Shown here: one piece after another, positions 1 to 5,975 of the stretch
Position numbering within the stretch: position 1 is the first letter of the stretch
How the letters are laid out: each line of letters starts with the position of its first letter
Origin: Chloroflexota bacterium
GTDB taxonomy: Bacteria; Chloroflexota; Dehalococcoidia; Tepidiformales; Tepidiformaceae
Direction of reading: 5' to 3'
Length of the DNA: 6,685 nucleotides
Assembly: GCA_025350285.1 (NCBI GenBank)
Contig: JANXYE010000626.1
Span: 1-6,685, forward strand
The notes under the pieces: generated by a model
What the model saw: the letters and a program-made list of their open reading frames with translations, nothing else
The model's database searches: none
What the model was told of the DNA's origin: nothing
Program-made: the position numbers and the translations under genes

Positions 1-1
1 G

Positions 2-625
2 CCGACCGTCGGCATGAAAGCCGTCTACGGCGACAACTTCTTCTACATCCTCTACTTCCAGGAGCCCGGAGTAGCCGAAGCGGAGCTCTCGACCGATATC
101 CGTCGCGCCCTGCGGATGTTCCTCTACTCCGGCTCCGGCGACCCGCCCCGCCCGGATGTGCTTCGGCCTCTGCCCAGGAGCGCCAAGTTCCTCGACATGA
201 TGACCGACCCCGGCGAGGGCTGGCAGACGTGGCTCACGCCCGCCGACCTCAACTACTTCACGGCCGAATTCGAACGCGCAACGTTCCGTGGCGGGCTGAA
301 CTGGTACCGGAACGTGGACCGCACCTGGGAGTTGCTGGCCGCCTACAACGGCGCGAAAATGACCCAGCCCGCCCTCTTTGTCGCCGGGGACAAGGATGGT
401 GTCATCGCCATGAACCCGGCCGCGCTCGATAATCTTGAAAAGAACGTCCCGGACCTGCGCGGCAAGGTGATTCTCCCAGGATGCGGGCACTGGACGCAGC
501 AGGAGCGTCCAGAGGCGGTGAACGCGGCCATGATCGGCTTTCTCAAGAGTCTCCAGTACGATGCCGACCGTGGGAGGCAGGTCGATAGTGCCGGGAACCC
601 GGTCTCGCCGACGCCGACCGGCTGA
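2..625 (+). CDS. Epoxide hydrolase (alpha/beta-hydrolase fold), 5'-truncated by window edge
   Basis: The frame is open from base 2, so the gene enters from the left and only its last ~207 residues are present. Numbering from the Met at 14, the cap-domain motif YFQEPGVAEAEL starts at residue 14 and NWYR lies at 96-99. Both match mammalian soluble epoxide hydrolase closely; Y11 and Y98 align with its two epoxide-activating tyrosines (human Y383 and Y466). The charge-relay acid is probably D128 in AGDKDG, and the catalytic histidine is H159 in GCGHWTQ. The nucleophile Asp and the HG-W-P oxyanion region lie upstream of the window. The family hydrolyses epoxides to vicinal diols through a covalent alkyl-enzyme ester, usually in the cytosol. 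The Pro/Gly-rich tail after ~185 looks non-conserved. It ends 26 nt before the sigma factor on the same strand; no terminator is evident between them. Haloalkane dehalogenase is less likely given the two cap tyrosines and the sEH-like motifs. Confidence 0.9.
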   Translation, partial: PTVGMKAVYGDNFFYILYFQEPGVAEAELSTDIRRALRMFLYSGSGDPPRPDVLRPLPRSAKFLDMMTDPGEGWQTWLTPADLNYFTAEFERATFRGGLNWYRNVDRTWELLAAYNGAKMTQPALFVAGDKDGVIAMNPAALDNLEKNVPDLRGKVILPGCGHWTQQERPEAVNAAMIGFLKSLQYDADRGRQVDSAGNPVSPTPTG

Positions 626-651
626 CAATCGAAAGGCGCCGCTTCGCAATC

Positions 652-1326
652 ATGCCCGAGCTCGAATCAGCCACCGCCACCACGCCGACGGGCCTCTCGG
701 GCGAAGATGAGGCACTCCTCGTCCGCCTGCGTGCGGGGCACGAGGACGCCTTCGTCGAACTGGTCGACCGCTACCACGCCCAGATGGTTCGGCTCGCGCT
801 CTCGTTCGTATCGAGCCACTCGGTCGCGGAGGAGGTCGCCCAGGAGGCCTGGCTGGGAGTGCTCAAGGGCCTCGATCGCTTCGAAGGCCGCTCGTCGTTG
901 AAGACCTGGATCTTCCGCATCCTCACGAACACGGCCAAGACGCGCGGGCAGCGCGAATCGCGCATCGTGCCCTTCGCCTCGCTCGGCGGGACGGATGCCG
1001 ACGGCGAGGACGCCGAGTTCGACCTCGAACGCTTCCACCCTCCCGGCGACGCGCTCGCTGGCCACTGGATGTCGCCGCCGGGCGAGTGGGAGACCTCGCC
1101 GGAGGACCTGATGCTCTCGGGCGAAGTGCGGGCGCAGATCGAGGGGGCGATGGCGAAGCTCGGGCCGAGCCAACGCGAAGTTATGCGGCTCCGCGACATC
1201 GAAGGCTGGAGCAGTGAGGAGGTGTGTAACGTCCTGGAACTCACGGAGACAAATCAACGTGTCCTTCTTCACCGCGCTCGGACAAAGGTTCGGCAGGCGC
1301 TCGCGCAATACTTCGCCGGCCGCTAA
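652..1326 (+). CDS. ECF-type RNA polymerase sigma factor (sigma-70 family)
   Basis: This 224-residue protein directs RNA polymerase to a dedicated promoter set. Sigma region 2 spans about residues 34-104: AFVELVDRYHAQMVRLAL, then the core-binding/-10 recognition helix around AEEVAQEAWLGVLKGLDRF and SLKTWIFRILTNTAKTR. Sigma region 4, a helix-turn-helix for the -35 element, spans about 160-218, with LGPSQREVMRLRDIEGWSSEEV and a final basic helix NQRVLLHRARTKVRQAL. No region 1 or 3 is present, as is typical of ECF factors. The linker (about 105-160) is long, acidic and Pro/Trp-rich (HWMSPPGEW), a feature I recall from several ECF proteins paired with zinc-finger anti-sigmas; I do not assign a numbered ECF group. 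The ATG at 652 has only a distant AAAGG at 632-636, so the start is moderately secure. The gene lies 13 nt upstream of the likely anti-sigma gene, suggesting one transcription unit. The signal it answers cannot be read from the sequence. Confidence 0.93.
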   Translation: MPELESATATTPTGLSGEDEALLVRLRAGHEDAFVELVDRYHAQMVRLALSFVSSHSVAEEVAQEAWLGVLKGLDRFEGRSSLKTWIFRILTNTAKTRGQRESRIVPFASLGGTDADGEDAEFDLERFHPPGDALAGHWMSPPGEWETSPEDLMLSGEVRAQIEGAMAKLGPSQREVMRLRDIEGWSSEEVCNVLELTETNQRVLLHRARTKVRQALAQYFAGR

Positions 1327-1339
1327 CCCGCCCGTCCCG

Positions 1340-1597
1340 GTGGCGGCGCTGAGCTGCCATGAACTCGTTGGCGTGGTGACCGACTACCTCGAAGGCGCCC
1401 TCCCGGAGGCCGGGCGGGACCGCTTCGAGTCGCACCTTGCGGCCTGTCCGCACTGCACGCGCTACCTGGAGCAGTTCCGGCTGACTATCGCCGCCACGGG
1501 CACGCTGAGCGAGGACGTGATCGAGCCCGCCGCGAAGGAAGACCTCTTGCGGGTGTTCCGCGATTGGAAAGCTTCCGCGGCGCCGGAGACGCTGTAG
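1340..1597 (+). CDS. Small soluble zinc-finger (zf-HC2) anti-sigma factor
   Basis: An 85-residue protein from a GTG at 1340, 13 nt after the sigma factor stop. Its N-terminal half has the anti-sigma zinc-finger pattern: C6-H7, then H32-x3-C36-x2-C39 (SHLAACPHC), with TDYLEGALP between. In ZAS-type proteins such residues bind zinc and the helices clamp the cognate sigma factor, often releasing it when cysteines are oxidised. The C-terminal half is helical (LLRVFRDWK at 69-77). No membrane segment follows the finger, so this is a cytosolic type rather than a trans-membrane signal receiver. The open frame extends upstream inside the sigma gene to 1214, but that part is out-of-frame sigma coding sequence without domain character, so I prefer the GTG. 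No clear Shine-Dalgarno precedes it; translational coupling to the sigma gene is likely. Partnership with the upstream sigma factor is inferred from adjacency. Confidence 0.85.
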   Translation: MAALSCHELVGVVTDYLEGALPEAGRDRFESHLAACPHCTRYLEQFRLTIAATGTLSEDVIEPAAKEDLLRVFRDWKASAAPETL

Positions 1598-1640
1598 CCG
1601 TACGGGCCAGGTGTTCCCCTCCGGCTCTTCCGGCGTACTC

Positions 1641-1655
1641 CCGGGCGGCGCCCGG
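1641..1655. terminator. GC-rich hairpin A in the convergent spacer
   Basis: A perfect 6-bp inverted repeat, CCGGGC / GCCCGG, with a 3-nt loop GGC, about 43 nt past the anti-sigma stop. No T-run follows on either strand. It could help terminate rightward sigma/anti-sigma transcription, but without a U-tract that is only a guess. Confidence 0.4.
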
Positions 1656-1671
1656 CTACCAGCGGGAACAG

Positions 1672-1688
1672 GTGGCCCAGAGGGCCAC
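1672..1688 (-). terminator. GC-rich hairpin B just after the selD stop
   Basis: A perfect 7-bp inverted repeat, GTGGCCC / GGGCCAC, with a 3-nt loop, beginning 2 nt beyond the TAG stop of selD (1693-1691). Its position immediately after the last gene of the leftward operon fits a terminator. The sequence after it on the minus strand (CCTGTTCCC) has no real U-tract, so strength is uncertain. Being symmetrical, it could also act on transcripts from the other side. Confidence 0.5.
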
Positions 1689-1690
1689 GC

Positions 1691-2749
1691 CTACATGACG
1701 TGGATGGCTGGAGCGCCCGCCGAAACCCGCCCGATCCGCCAGAGGTCGTGGCCATCGCGGGCGAAGGCGGCATCGAGCTTCTTCGCCCTGGCCGGGCTCG
1801 CCCCAATGAGCAGTCCGCCCGAGGTCTGTGGGTCGTAGAGCAGCGCCTCCAGGTCCGGGTCCACGTTTCCGACCCTAACGTGCTTTCCCGCCCAGGCCTT
1901 GTTGCGGCCCTCGCCCCCGGTGTGCACGCCGAGCTCGGAACTCTGCTTCGCGCCGTCCAGGAGCGGCACACCGTATGCCTCGACCTCGACCGACACACCC
2001 GAGCGTTCGGTCATCTCCCAGAGGTGCCCGAGCAGGCCGAAGCCGGTGACATCCGTGGCGGCGCTCACGCCGGCCTCGCGGGCGAGGTGCATCGCGTGGC
2101 GGTTTAGCCGCAGCATCGACTCTGTCGCCGCCGCCACCCACGAATCGTCCGCCTTGCCCTGTTTGGCGGCCGAGAGGATCGTGCCCGTGCCCAGCGGTTT
2201 CGTCAGGTAAAGCAGGTCCCCAGGGCGCAGGCCAGCCTTCGCGAAGATGCGCTTCGGATGGACGAGTCCTAGCACGCTGAGGCCGTACTTCGGCTCCTGG
2301 TCCCAGATGGTGTGACCGCCAGCGATCACCGCGCCCGCCTCCGACACCTTCTCCGCGCCGCCCCGCAGGATCTCGGTCATCGCTTCCTTCGGGAGGTCTT
2401 CGGGGAAGGCGGCGATGTTCAGCGCGAGGACAACTTCGCCGCCCATTGCGAATACGTCGGACATCGCGTTGGCGGCGGCGATGGCGCCGTACGTGTAGGG
2501 GTCGTCCACGACGGGCGCAAAGAAGTCTACCGTCGCTACGATCGCCGTTTTCGCGTTGATGCGATAAACGGCGGCATCGTCGGCAACGCCCAACCCGATC
2601 AGCAGATTCGGGTGAGCCTGGCGATTGAAGACCTCCCTCAGCGGCGACAGAACCTGCGCCAGGGCCTCGGGGCCCGCTTTGGAAGCTCAGCCACCGCAGC
2701 TCGTGAGGTCGGTCAGGCGAAGGATCTCTTCACGTGTCACGCGAACCAT
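1691..2749 (-). CDS. selD: Selenide, water dikinase SelD, selenocysteine-containing (UGA decoded at codon 21)
   Basis: SelD makes selenophosphate from selenide and ATP, the selenium donor for tRNA-Sec and for selenouridine in tRNA. The gene is read from ATG 2749 to TAG at 1693-1691, giving 352 residues, the usual SelD length, with one in-frame TGA at 2689-2687 (residue 21). The N-terminus contains TSCGG-U-ASKAGPEALAQVL; U21 and K24 align with E. coli Cys17 and Lys20, both needed for catalysis. Metal/ATP-site residues follow: DD at 57-58, D75 in TVDFF, D98 in NAMSD, then AGGHT, TDVTGFGLLGHL and DPQTSGGLL. All are collinear with E. coli SelD. The start is supported by GGAAGGA 9 nt upstream. Automated calling would start at TTG 2593 and drop 52 residues including the active site. 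The gene sits 6 nt after the glycosyltransferase stop, in the same frame, and is the last gene of that operon. No selA, selB or tRNA-Sec is in the window. The alternative, a nonsense mutation or a base error in a Cys codon, is unlikely given where the TGA falls. Confidence 0.95.
2659..2682 (-). promoter_or_regulatory. Candidate bacterial SECIS hairpin in selD
   Basis: In the mRNA sense, starting 4 nt after the UGA, the sequence folds as CCA (2682-2680), a 4-nt bulge AAGC, a perfect 5-bp stem GGGCC/GGCCC (2675-2671 with 2666-2662), a CCGA apical loop (2670-2667), then closing UGG (2661-2659). The loop is about 17-20 nt downstream of the UGA, within the range described for bacterial SECIS elements bound by SelB. 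The loop lacks the G usually found in its first two positions. A competing hairpin, CCUG-GCG-CAGG (2663-2653), does begin its loop with G. Which one is active cannot be settled by eye. Confidence 0.5.
2687..2689 (-). other. In-frame UGA selenocysteine codon of selD
   Basis: The minus strand reads GGC-GGT... in reverse order as TGC GGT GGC TGA GCT TCC AAA, giving C-G-G-U-A-S-K. The TGA replaces the active-site cysteine of SelD, and conserved family sequence continues on both sides. Cys/Sec exchange at this position is established for SelD in several prokaryotes (for example Haemophilus influenzae). The CxxU spacing (C18, U21) resembles a redox motif. Confidence 0.93.
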
Positions 2750-2755
2750 CGTACG

Positions 2756-3718
2756 TCATCCTTCCCGCGAAAGGAGCCCTTCGAAGCGGTAGCGCCACGC
2801 TTCCAGACGCCGCCGGGCGCCGATGCCGCCGCGCACGAGCCAGCGCACAAGCGCAGAATCGTTCGCGGCCAGGTGCTTGTCGTAAAAGATGCGCATGGCC
2901 TCGGCGAAGTAGCCGCTTACCCGCGCTTTGCGTTCGGCGGTCGCCCGCGTCAGCCGGCCCGAATGCGCCTTGAGGCCCGTGGAGACCCCCTTGTAGTGCA
3001 AGATCGACGTGCCCGGGTGGTAGAAGACCTTCCAGCCCGCTGCCTTCAGCCGAAACGCCCAGTCGATGTCTTCTCCGAACATGAAGTAGTCCGTATCGAG
3101 CGCGCCGACCTGTTCGAACGCCTCCCGGCGCACGAGGAAGAACGCGCCGGTGATCGCGTCAACCTCGTGCGTGGTCGAGAGGTTCTGCCATTTGCGATGG
3201 TAGCGGGCGAAGAGCGGCGACCGCGGAAACACCCGCTGCAGCCCGAGCATGTGCGTCAGCGACGACCAGGGCGTGGGGAAACCGCGATGGCAGGCCCAGT
3301 CCAGCCCGCCAGATGCGAGGTCCACCCGGCAGGTGGCGGCCCCGGCGGCCGGCGTGGCGTCCATGAACGCGATCATAACCCGGAAGGTGTCGGGCCGGAC
3401 GATAGTGTCGGGATTCAGGAGCAGCACGTAGCGACCGGCGGTCCCGCGCTTCAGCAGCTCGTCGAGGACGAGGTTGTTCCCGCCGACGAACCCGAGGTTC
3501 GACCCGGGGTCGATCAGGTTCACCGCCGCGAAGTGTTCGCGGACGAACTCGACGCTCCCATCTTGTGAACCGTTCTCGACCACGTACACCGCTACACGCA
3601 GACCATCGGCGGCGGTCAGCACGCTCTCCAGACACGGCCCTATCAGGTCACGCGTGTGGTAGGCGACTACGATCACAGTCAGATCGTCTCGGGGAATGTT
3701 GGCAGCGGACTCGGTCAC
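2756..3718 (-). CDS. Family 2 glycosyltransferase, rhamnosyltransferase-like
   Basis: A 320-residue GT-A fold enzyme that likely adds a sugar from a nucleotide donor to a growing surface polysaccharide at the cytoplasmic face of the membrane. The N-terminal nucleotide-binding strand is LTVIVVAYHTRDLIGPCLES (13-32), followed by VVENGSQDGS (47-56) and SNLGFVGGNN (73-82). The donor/metal motif is LNPDT with D104. The acceptor/catalytic-base region is FGEDIDWAFRL (214-224), followed by GWKVFYHPG. This arrangement is typical of WbbL-like rhamnosyltransferases and relatives; next to rmlB a dTDP-sugar donor such as dTDP-rhamnose is reasonable but not shown. The frame is open up to 3817, but the GTG at 3718 overlaps the rmlB TGA as GTGA, so I choose it; the upstream stretch is rmlB read in another frame. 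No strong Shine-Dalgarno is visible, so translational coupling to rmlB is likely. Its TGA is followed 6 nt later by the selD ATG. Confidence 0.88.
   Translation of the reverse strand: MTESAANIPRDDLTVIVVAYHTRDLIGPCLESVLTAADGLRVAVYVVENGSQDGSVEFVREHFAAVNLIDPGSNLGFVGGNNLVLDELLKRGTAGRYVLLLNPDTIVRPDTFRVMIAFMDATPAAGAATCRVDLASGGLDWACHRGFPTPWSSLTHMLGLQRVFPRSPLFARYHRKWQNLSTTHEVDAITGAFFLVRREAFEQVGALDTDYFMFGEDIDWAFRLKAAGWKVFYHPGTSILHYKGVSTGLKAHSGRLTRATAERKARVSGYFAEAMRIFYDKHLAANDSALVRWLVRGGIGARRRLEAWRYRFEGLLSREG
2759..2765 (-). promoter_or_regulatory. Ribosome binding site that fixes the selD start
   Basis: GGAAGGA on the minus strand, 9 nt before the ATG at 2749. It lies within the last codons of the upstream glycosyltransferase gene. 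It supports the ATG upstream of the in-frame TGA rather than the TTG at 2593. Confidence 0.75.
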
Positions 3719-4731
3719 TTGGCGGCGTTCGCGGCGCCCGCCAGCCGCACTTCGTACTGCTCGCGGAGGTAGCTTGCGAACGCCGGATCGTCGCGAGAGC
3801 TGTTCGCGACGTACCACACCACCGTCCGCGCCAACCCGTGTTCAAAGGGGACTTCTGGCGCCCAGCCGAGCGACCGCAGACGCGAACTGTCGAGTGCGTA
3901 GCGGCGGTCGTGGCCGGCCCGGTCCTTTACGTGCGTGATCAGCTCGTGCGGACGCTCATTCAAGTCGCAGATGCGCTGGGCGATTTCGATGTTCGTGCGC
4001 CGCTCGCCGGATCCGATATGGATCGCCCCGCGCTGCGTCTCTGATCCGGCGCGGATCACCATCGAGATGGCATGGACAAGGTCGGAAACGTGGATCCACT
4101 CCCGCTGCTGCAGGCCATCGCCGTAGAGGGGCAGCGGCTCGCGCCGCATCGAACGGGCCGCGAAGAGCGGGATGAACTTTTCCAGGTGCTGGTTCGGGCC
4201 ATAGACGTTGCAGCCGCGAAGGACGGTAACCGGTAGCCCGTATGTCGTGCGGTAAGCGGCGACCTGTAGCTCGGCGGCGGCTTTGCTGGCGGAATAGGGA
4301 CTGGAAGGCCGAAAGGGTCGGTCTTCGGCCGATTCTTCTGGATCTGGCACGGAGCCGAAGACTTCGTCCGTGGACATCTGGATGAGTTCCGCGTGGCCGT
4401 CGTCGCGGATTGCTTCGAGGAGACAGACCACGCCCTCGACGTTTGCCCGCACGAACGCCGCCGGGCCGAGAAGTGATCGGTCCACGTGAGTTTCAGCCGC
4501 GAAGTTCAGCACGAGATCCTGCCCGGCCACGAGTTCCTTCACAAGCGGCGCGTCGCAAATGTCGCCATGGACGAATCGGTAGCCCGGGTCGTCCATGGCG
4601 CTTGCGAGGTTCGCCGGGTTCGATGCGTAGGTCAGGTTGTCGAGATTGGTGACCTGCCAGCCATCGGCCAGAAGTTGGCGGACCATGTGGCTGCCGATAA
4701 AGCCGCAGCCGCCCGTAACGAGTACCTTCAC
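3715..4731 (-). CDS. rmlB: dTDP-glucose 4,6-dehydratase
   Basis: A 338-residue extended short-chain dehydrogenase that converts dTDP-glucose to dTDP-4-keto-6-deoxyglucose using bound NAD, the second step to dTDP-rhamnose and other deoxysugars. The Rossmann motif is TGGCGFIGSH (6-15), followed by LDNLTYASNPANL (30-42) and HGDICD. NFAAETHVDRS (76-86) and the catalytic triplet T121-D122-E123 in STDEVFGS are diagnostic of the RmlB group. The active-site Tyr/Lys are Y146 and K150 (YSASK). NVYGPNQHLEKFIPLF and YGDGLQQREWIHVSD shape the sugar-nucleotide site. One small departure is GCNVYGP where most RmlB have NNYGP. The GTG at 4731 is chosen because GGAGG stands 7 nt upstream and the Rossmann motif begins at once; an open extension to 4830 has no domain character. 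It is the first gene of the leftward operon and overlaps the next by 4 nt. rmlA, rmlC and rmlD are not in the window. Confidence 0.92.
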   Translation of the reverse strand: MKVLVTGGCGFIGSHMVRQLLADGWQVTNLDNLTYASNPANLASAMDDPGYRFVHGDICDAPLVKELVAGQDLVLNFAAETHVDRSLLGPAAFVRANVEGVVCLLEAIRDDGHAELIQMSTDEVFGSVPDPEESAEDRPFRPSSPYSASKAAAELQVAAYRTTYGLPVTVLRGCNVYGPNQHLEKFIPLFAARSMRREPLPLYGDGLQQREWIHVSDLVHAISMVIRAGSETQRGAIHIGSGERRTNIEIAQRICDLNERPHELITHVKDRAGHDRRYALDSSRLRSLGWAPEVPFEHGLARTVVWYVANSSRDDPAFASYLREQYEVRLAGAANAAK

Positions 4732-4890
4732 CCCGGAGCCTCCACGACGGAATGACCACCGACTTCGACGGGCGCCCCGCCGCCGCAACGAGCGATCCCG
4801 CCAGGACAGAAGCGGCCACCCCTGCGCCAAGCTTACAGCGCGGGGACGTGAGGCGTGAGACGGCGGACACGGATACGCTGTCGTGGAACG
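4732..4890. promoter_or_regulatory. Divergent intergenic region between the two polysaccharide arms
   Basis: This 159-nt spacer separates rmlB (leftward) from the second glycosyltransferase (rightward), so it should hold promoters for both. I see no convincing -35/-10 pair on either strand. Visible items are the palindromes GGGCGCCC and AAGCTT, and a weak GATACGCT that could resemble a -10 for the rightward gene. The assignment rests on gene orientation only. Confidence 0.45.
4739..4743 (-). promoter_or_regulatory. Ribosome binding site for rmlB
   Basis: GGAGG on the minus strand, 7 nt before the GTG at 4731. It decides the start between the GTG and the longer open frame beginning at 4830. 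Confidence 0.8.
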
Positions 4891-5952
4891 ATGACCGAGG
4901 AAAGCAAGCAGGCTTCACCCGCCGGACAGGACGCCACCCCGGGCGTAGCCGTGATCATTCCCACGCACCGGGATATGGCCTTCGTGGTCGAAGCGCTGCC
5001 GAGGCTCCTCGCGAGCAACGGAGTCGCGATTGAGGCCATCGTCGTGAACAACGACCCGGAGCAGACGATCGGCGCGTGGGTCGAACAACTGGGCGACGCC
5101 CGTGTGCGCGTGATTGAAGTGGGCTTCAACTCGGGCTTTATGGGGGCGATCAACCGCGGCATCCGGGCGACGGCCGCGCCGTGGGTGTTCTTCCACAACG
5201 CCGACATGACGGTGTCGGCCGGCCACCTCGCTGGCCTTGTCGCCTTCGCGGAGACAGAACCGGACGCGGGATGCGTCAGTGGGAAGATCCTGAGGCTCGA
5301 CAAGCGCACCCGGCAGCCCACGCGCGTCATCGACTCCGCCGGGATGGCGGCGAGACGCAGCCGGGCCACGTTCGACCGGGGCGAGGGCGAAATCGACCGC
5401 GGCCAGTTCGATAGCGCCGAGGAGGTGTTCGCCGTGAGCGGCGCCGGGCTCCTCGCGCGGCGGGCGGCGCTGGAGGACATTGCTGAAAACGGCGAGTACC
5501 TCGACGAGCGGCTCTTCATGTACAAGGACGATTTCGACCTGGGCTGGCGCCTTCGCCTGCGCGGCTGGCGCTGCTTCTATGTACCCGGAGCACCCGCCTA
5601 CCACGTCCGTTCCAGTCGGGCACTGGCAGGCCGTCCCTACTTGAAGCATCCCCGCGCCTACCTGCGCGCCGCCGGCAGGCGCTCCAGGGCCACGCGTCAG
5701 CATTCGATGCGGAACCAGTGGCTCATCATCCTTAAGAACGACCGCTGGGCGGACATGGCGCGGGATGCGCCCTGGATCCTCGGCCGCGAGGCGCTCGTGG
5801 TCTGCGCCACGCTCGTGACCGCACCGCGCGTCGCGTTCGGCGCTATTGGCTCGTTTGTAAAGCTCATCCCCACGCTCCACGCCCGGCGGCGGCAAGTGCG
5901 CGGACGTGCGACTATGACCGGACAAGAGGTTCGGCGGTGGTTCCGCTCCTGA
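4891..5952 (+). CDS. Family 2 glycosyltransferase with hydrophobic C-terminal segment
   Basis: A 353-residue enzyme that probably transfers a sugar to a lipid-linked or surface glycan. The GT-A nucleotide-binding strand is GVAVIIPTHRD (18-28), with IVVNNDPEQT (50-59) and GFNSGFMGAINRGI (78-91). The DXD-equivalent is FHNADM with D105. SGAGLLARR (183-191) and the acidic YKDDFDLGWRLRLRGW (211-226) mark the acceptor/catalytic-base region, followed by CFYVPGAPAYH. Residues about 298-326 are hydrophobic and may anchor the enzyme at the membrane; the end is basic. The organisation parallels the minus-strand glycosyltransferase, but sequence similarity is low outside the motifs, so the sugars probably differ. 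The ATG at 4891 has only a weak GGA. A GTG at 4855, with GGGGA 8 nt upstream, would add 12 mostly basic residues and remains possible. It is followed after 23 nt by the flippase-like gene, likely co-transcribed. Donor and acceptor are unknown. Confidence 0.85.
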   Translation: MTEESKQASPAGQDATPGVAVIIPTHRDMAFVVEALPRLLASNGVAIEAIVVNNDPEQTIGAWVEQLGDARVRVIEVGFNSGFMGAINRGIRATAAPWVFFHNADMTVSAGHLAGLVAFAETEPDAGCVSGKILRLDKRTRQPTRVIDSAGMAARRSRATFDRGEGEIDRGQFDSAEEVFAVSGAGLLARRAALEDIAENGEYLDERLFMYKDDFDLGWRLRLRGWRCFYVPGAPAYHVRSSRALAGRPYLKHPRAYLRAAGRRSRATRQHSMRNQWLIILKNDRWADMARDAPWILGREALVVCATLVTAPRVAFGAIGSFVKLIPTLHARRRQVRGRATMTGQEVRRWFRS

Positions 5953-5975
5953 ACTCGAATCGGACGGGGAACGGT

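Noticed and set aside
623..652. UGA readthrough of the epoxide hydrolase stop as another Sec codon
   Set aside because: The protein already ends in a variable Pro/Gly tail after all family motifs, and the following codons show no conserved extension.
667..1308. A 213-codon open frame on the - strand
   Set aside because: It is wholly antisense to the sigma factor, which has convincing region 2 and region 4 motifs.
1214..1339. N-terminal extension of the anti-sigma protein
   Set aside because: This part overlaps the sigma gene in another frame and shows no zinc-finger or other domain character; the domain begins right after the GTG at 1340.
1691..2593. SelD as a 300-residue protein from the TTG at 2593, or as a truncated pseudogene
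   Set aside because: It would lack the catalytic Cys/Sec and Lys. The conserved N-terminal sequence is present in the same frame behind a single TGA at the catalytic position, with a good ribosome binding site at the upstream ATG.
2312..3568. A 418-codon open frame on the + strand
   Set aside because: It lies antisense to selD and the glycosyltransferase, both with clear family motifs. Its translation is Arg/Gly/Pro-rich with no recognisable domain, typical of antisense frames in high-GC DNA.
4833..4880. A sigma-70-like promoter from TTACAG and GATACGCT
   Set aside because: The spacing between the two elements is wrong and both are poor matches, so no promoter boxes were called.
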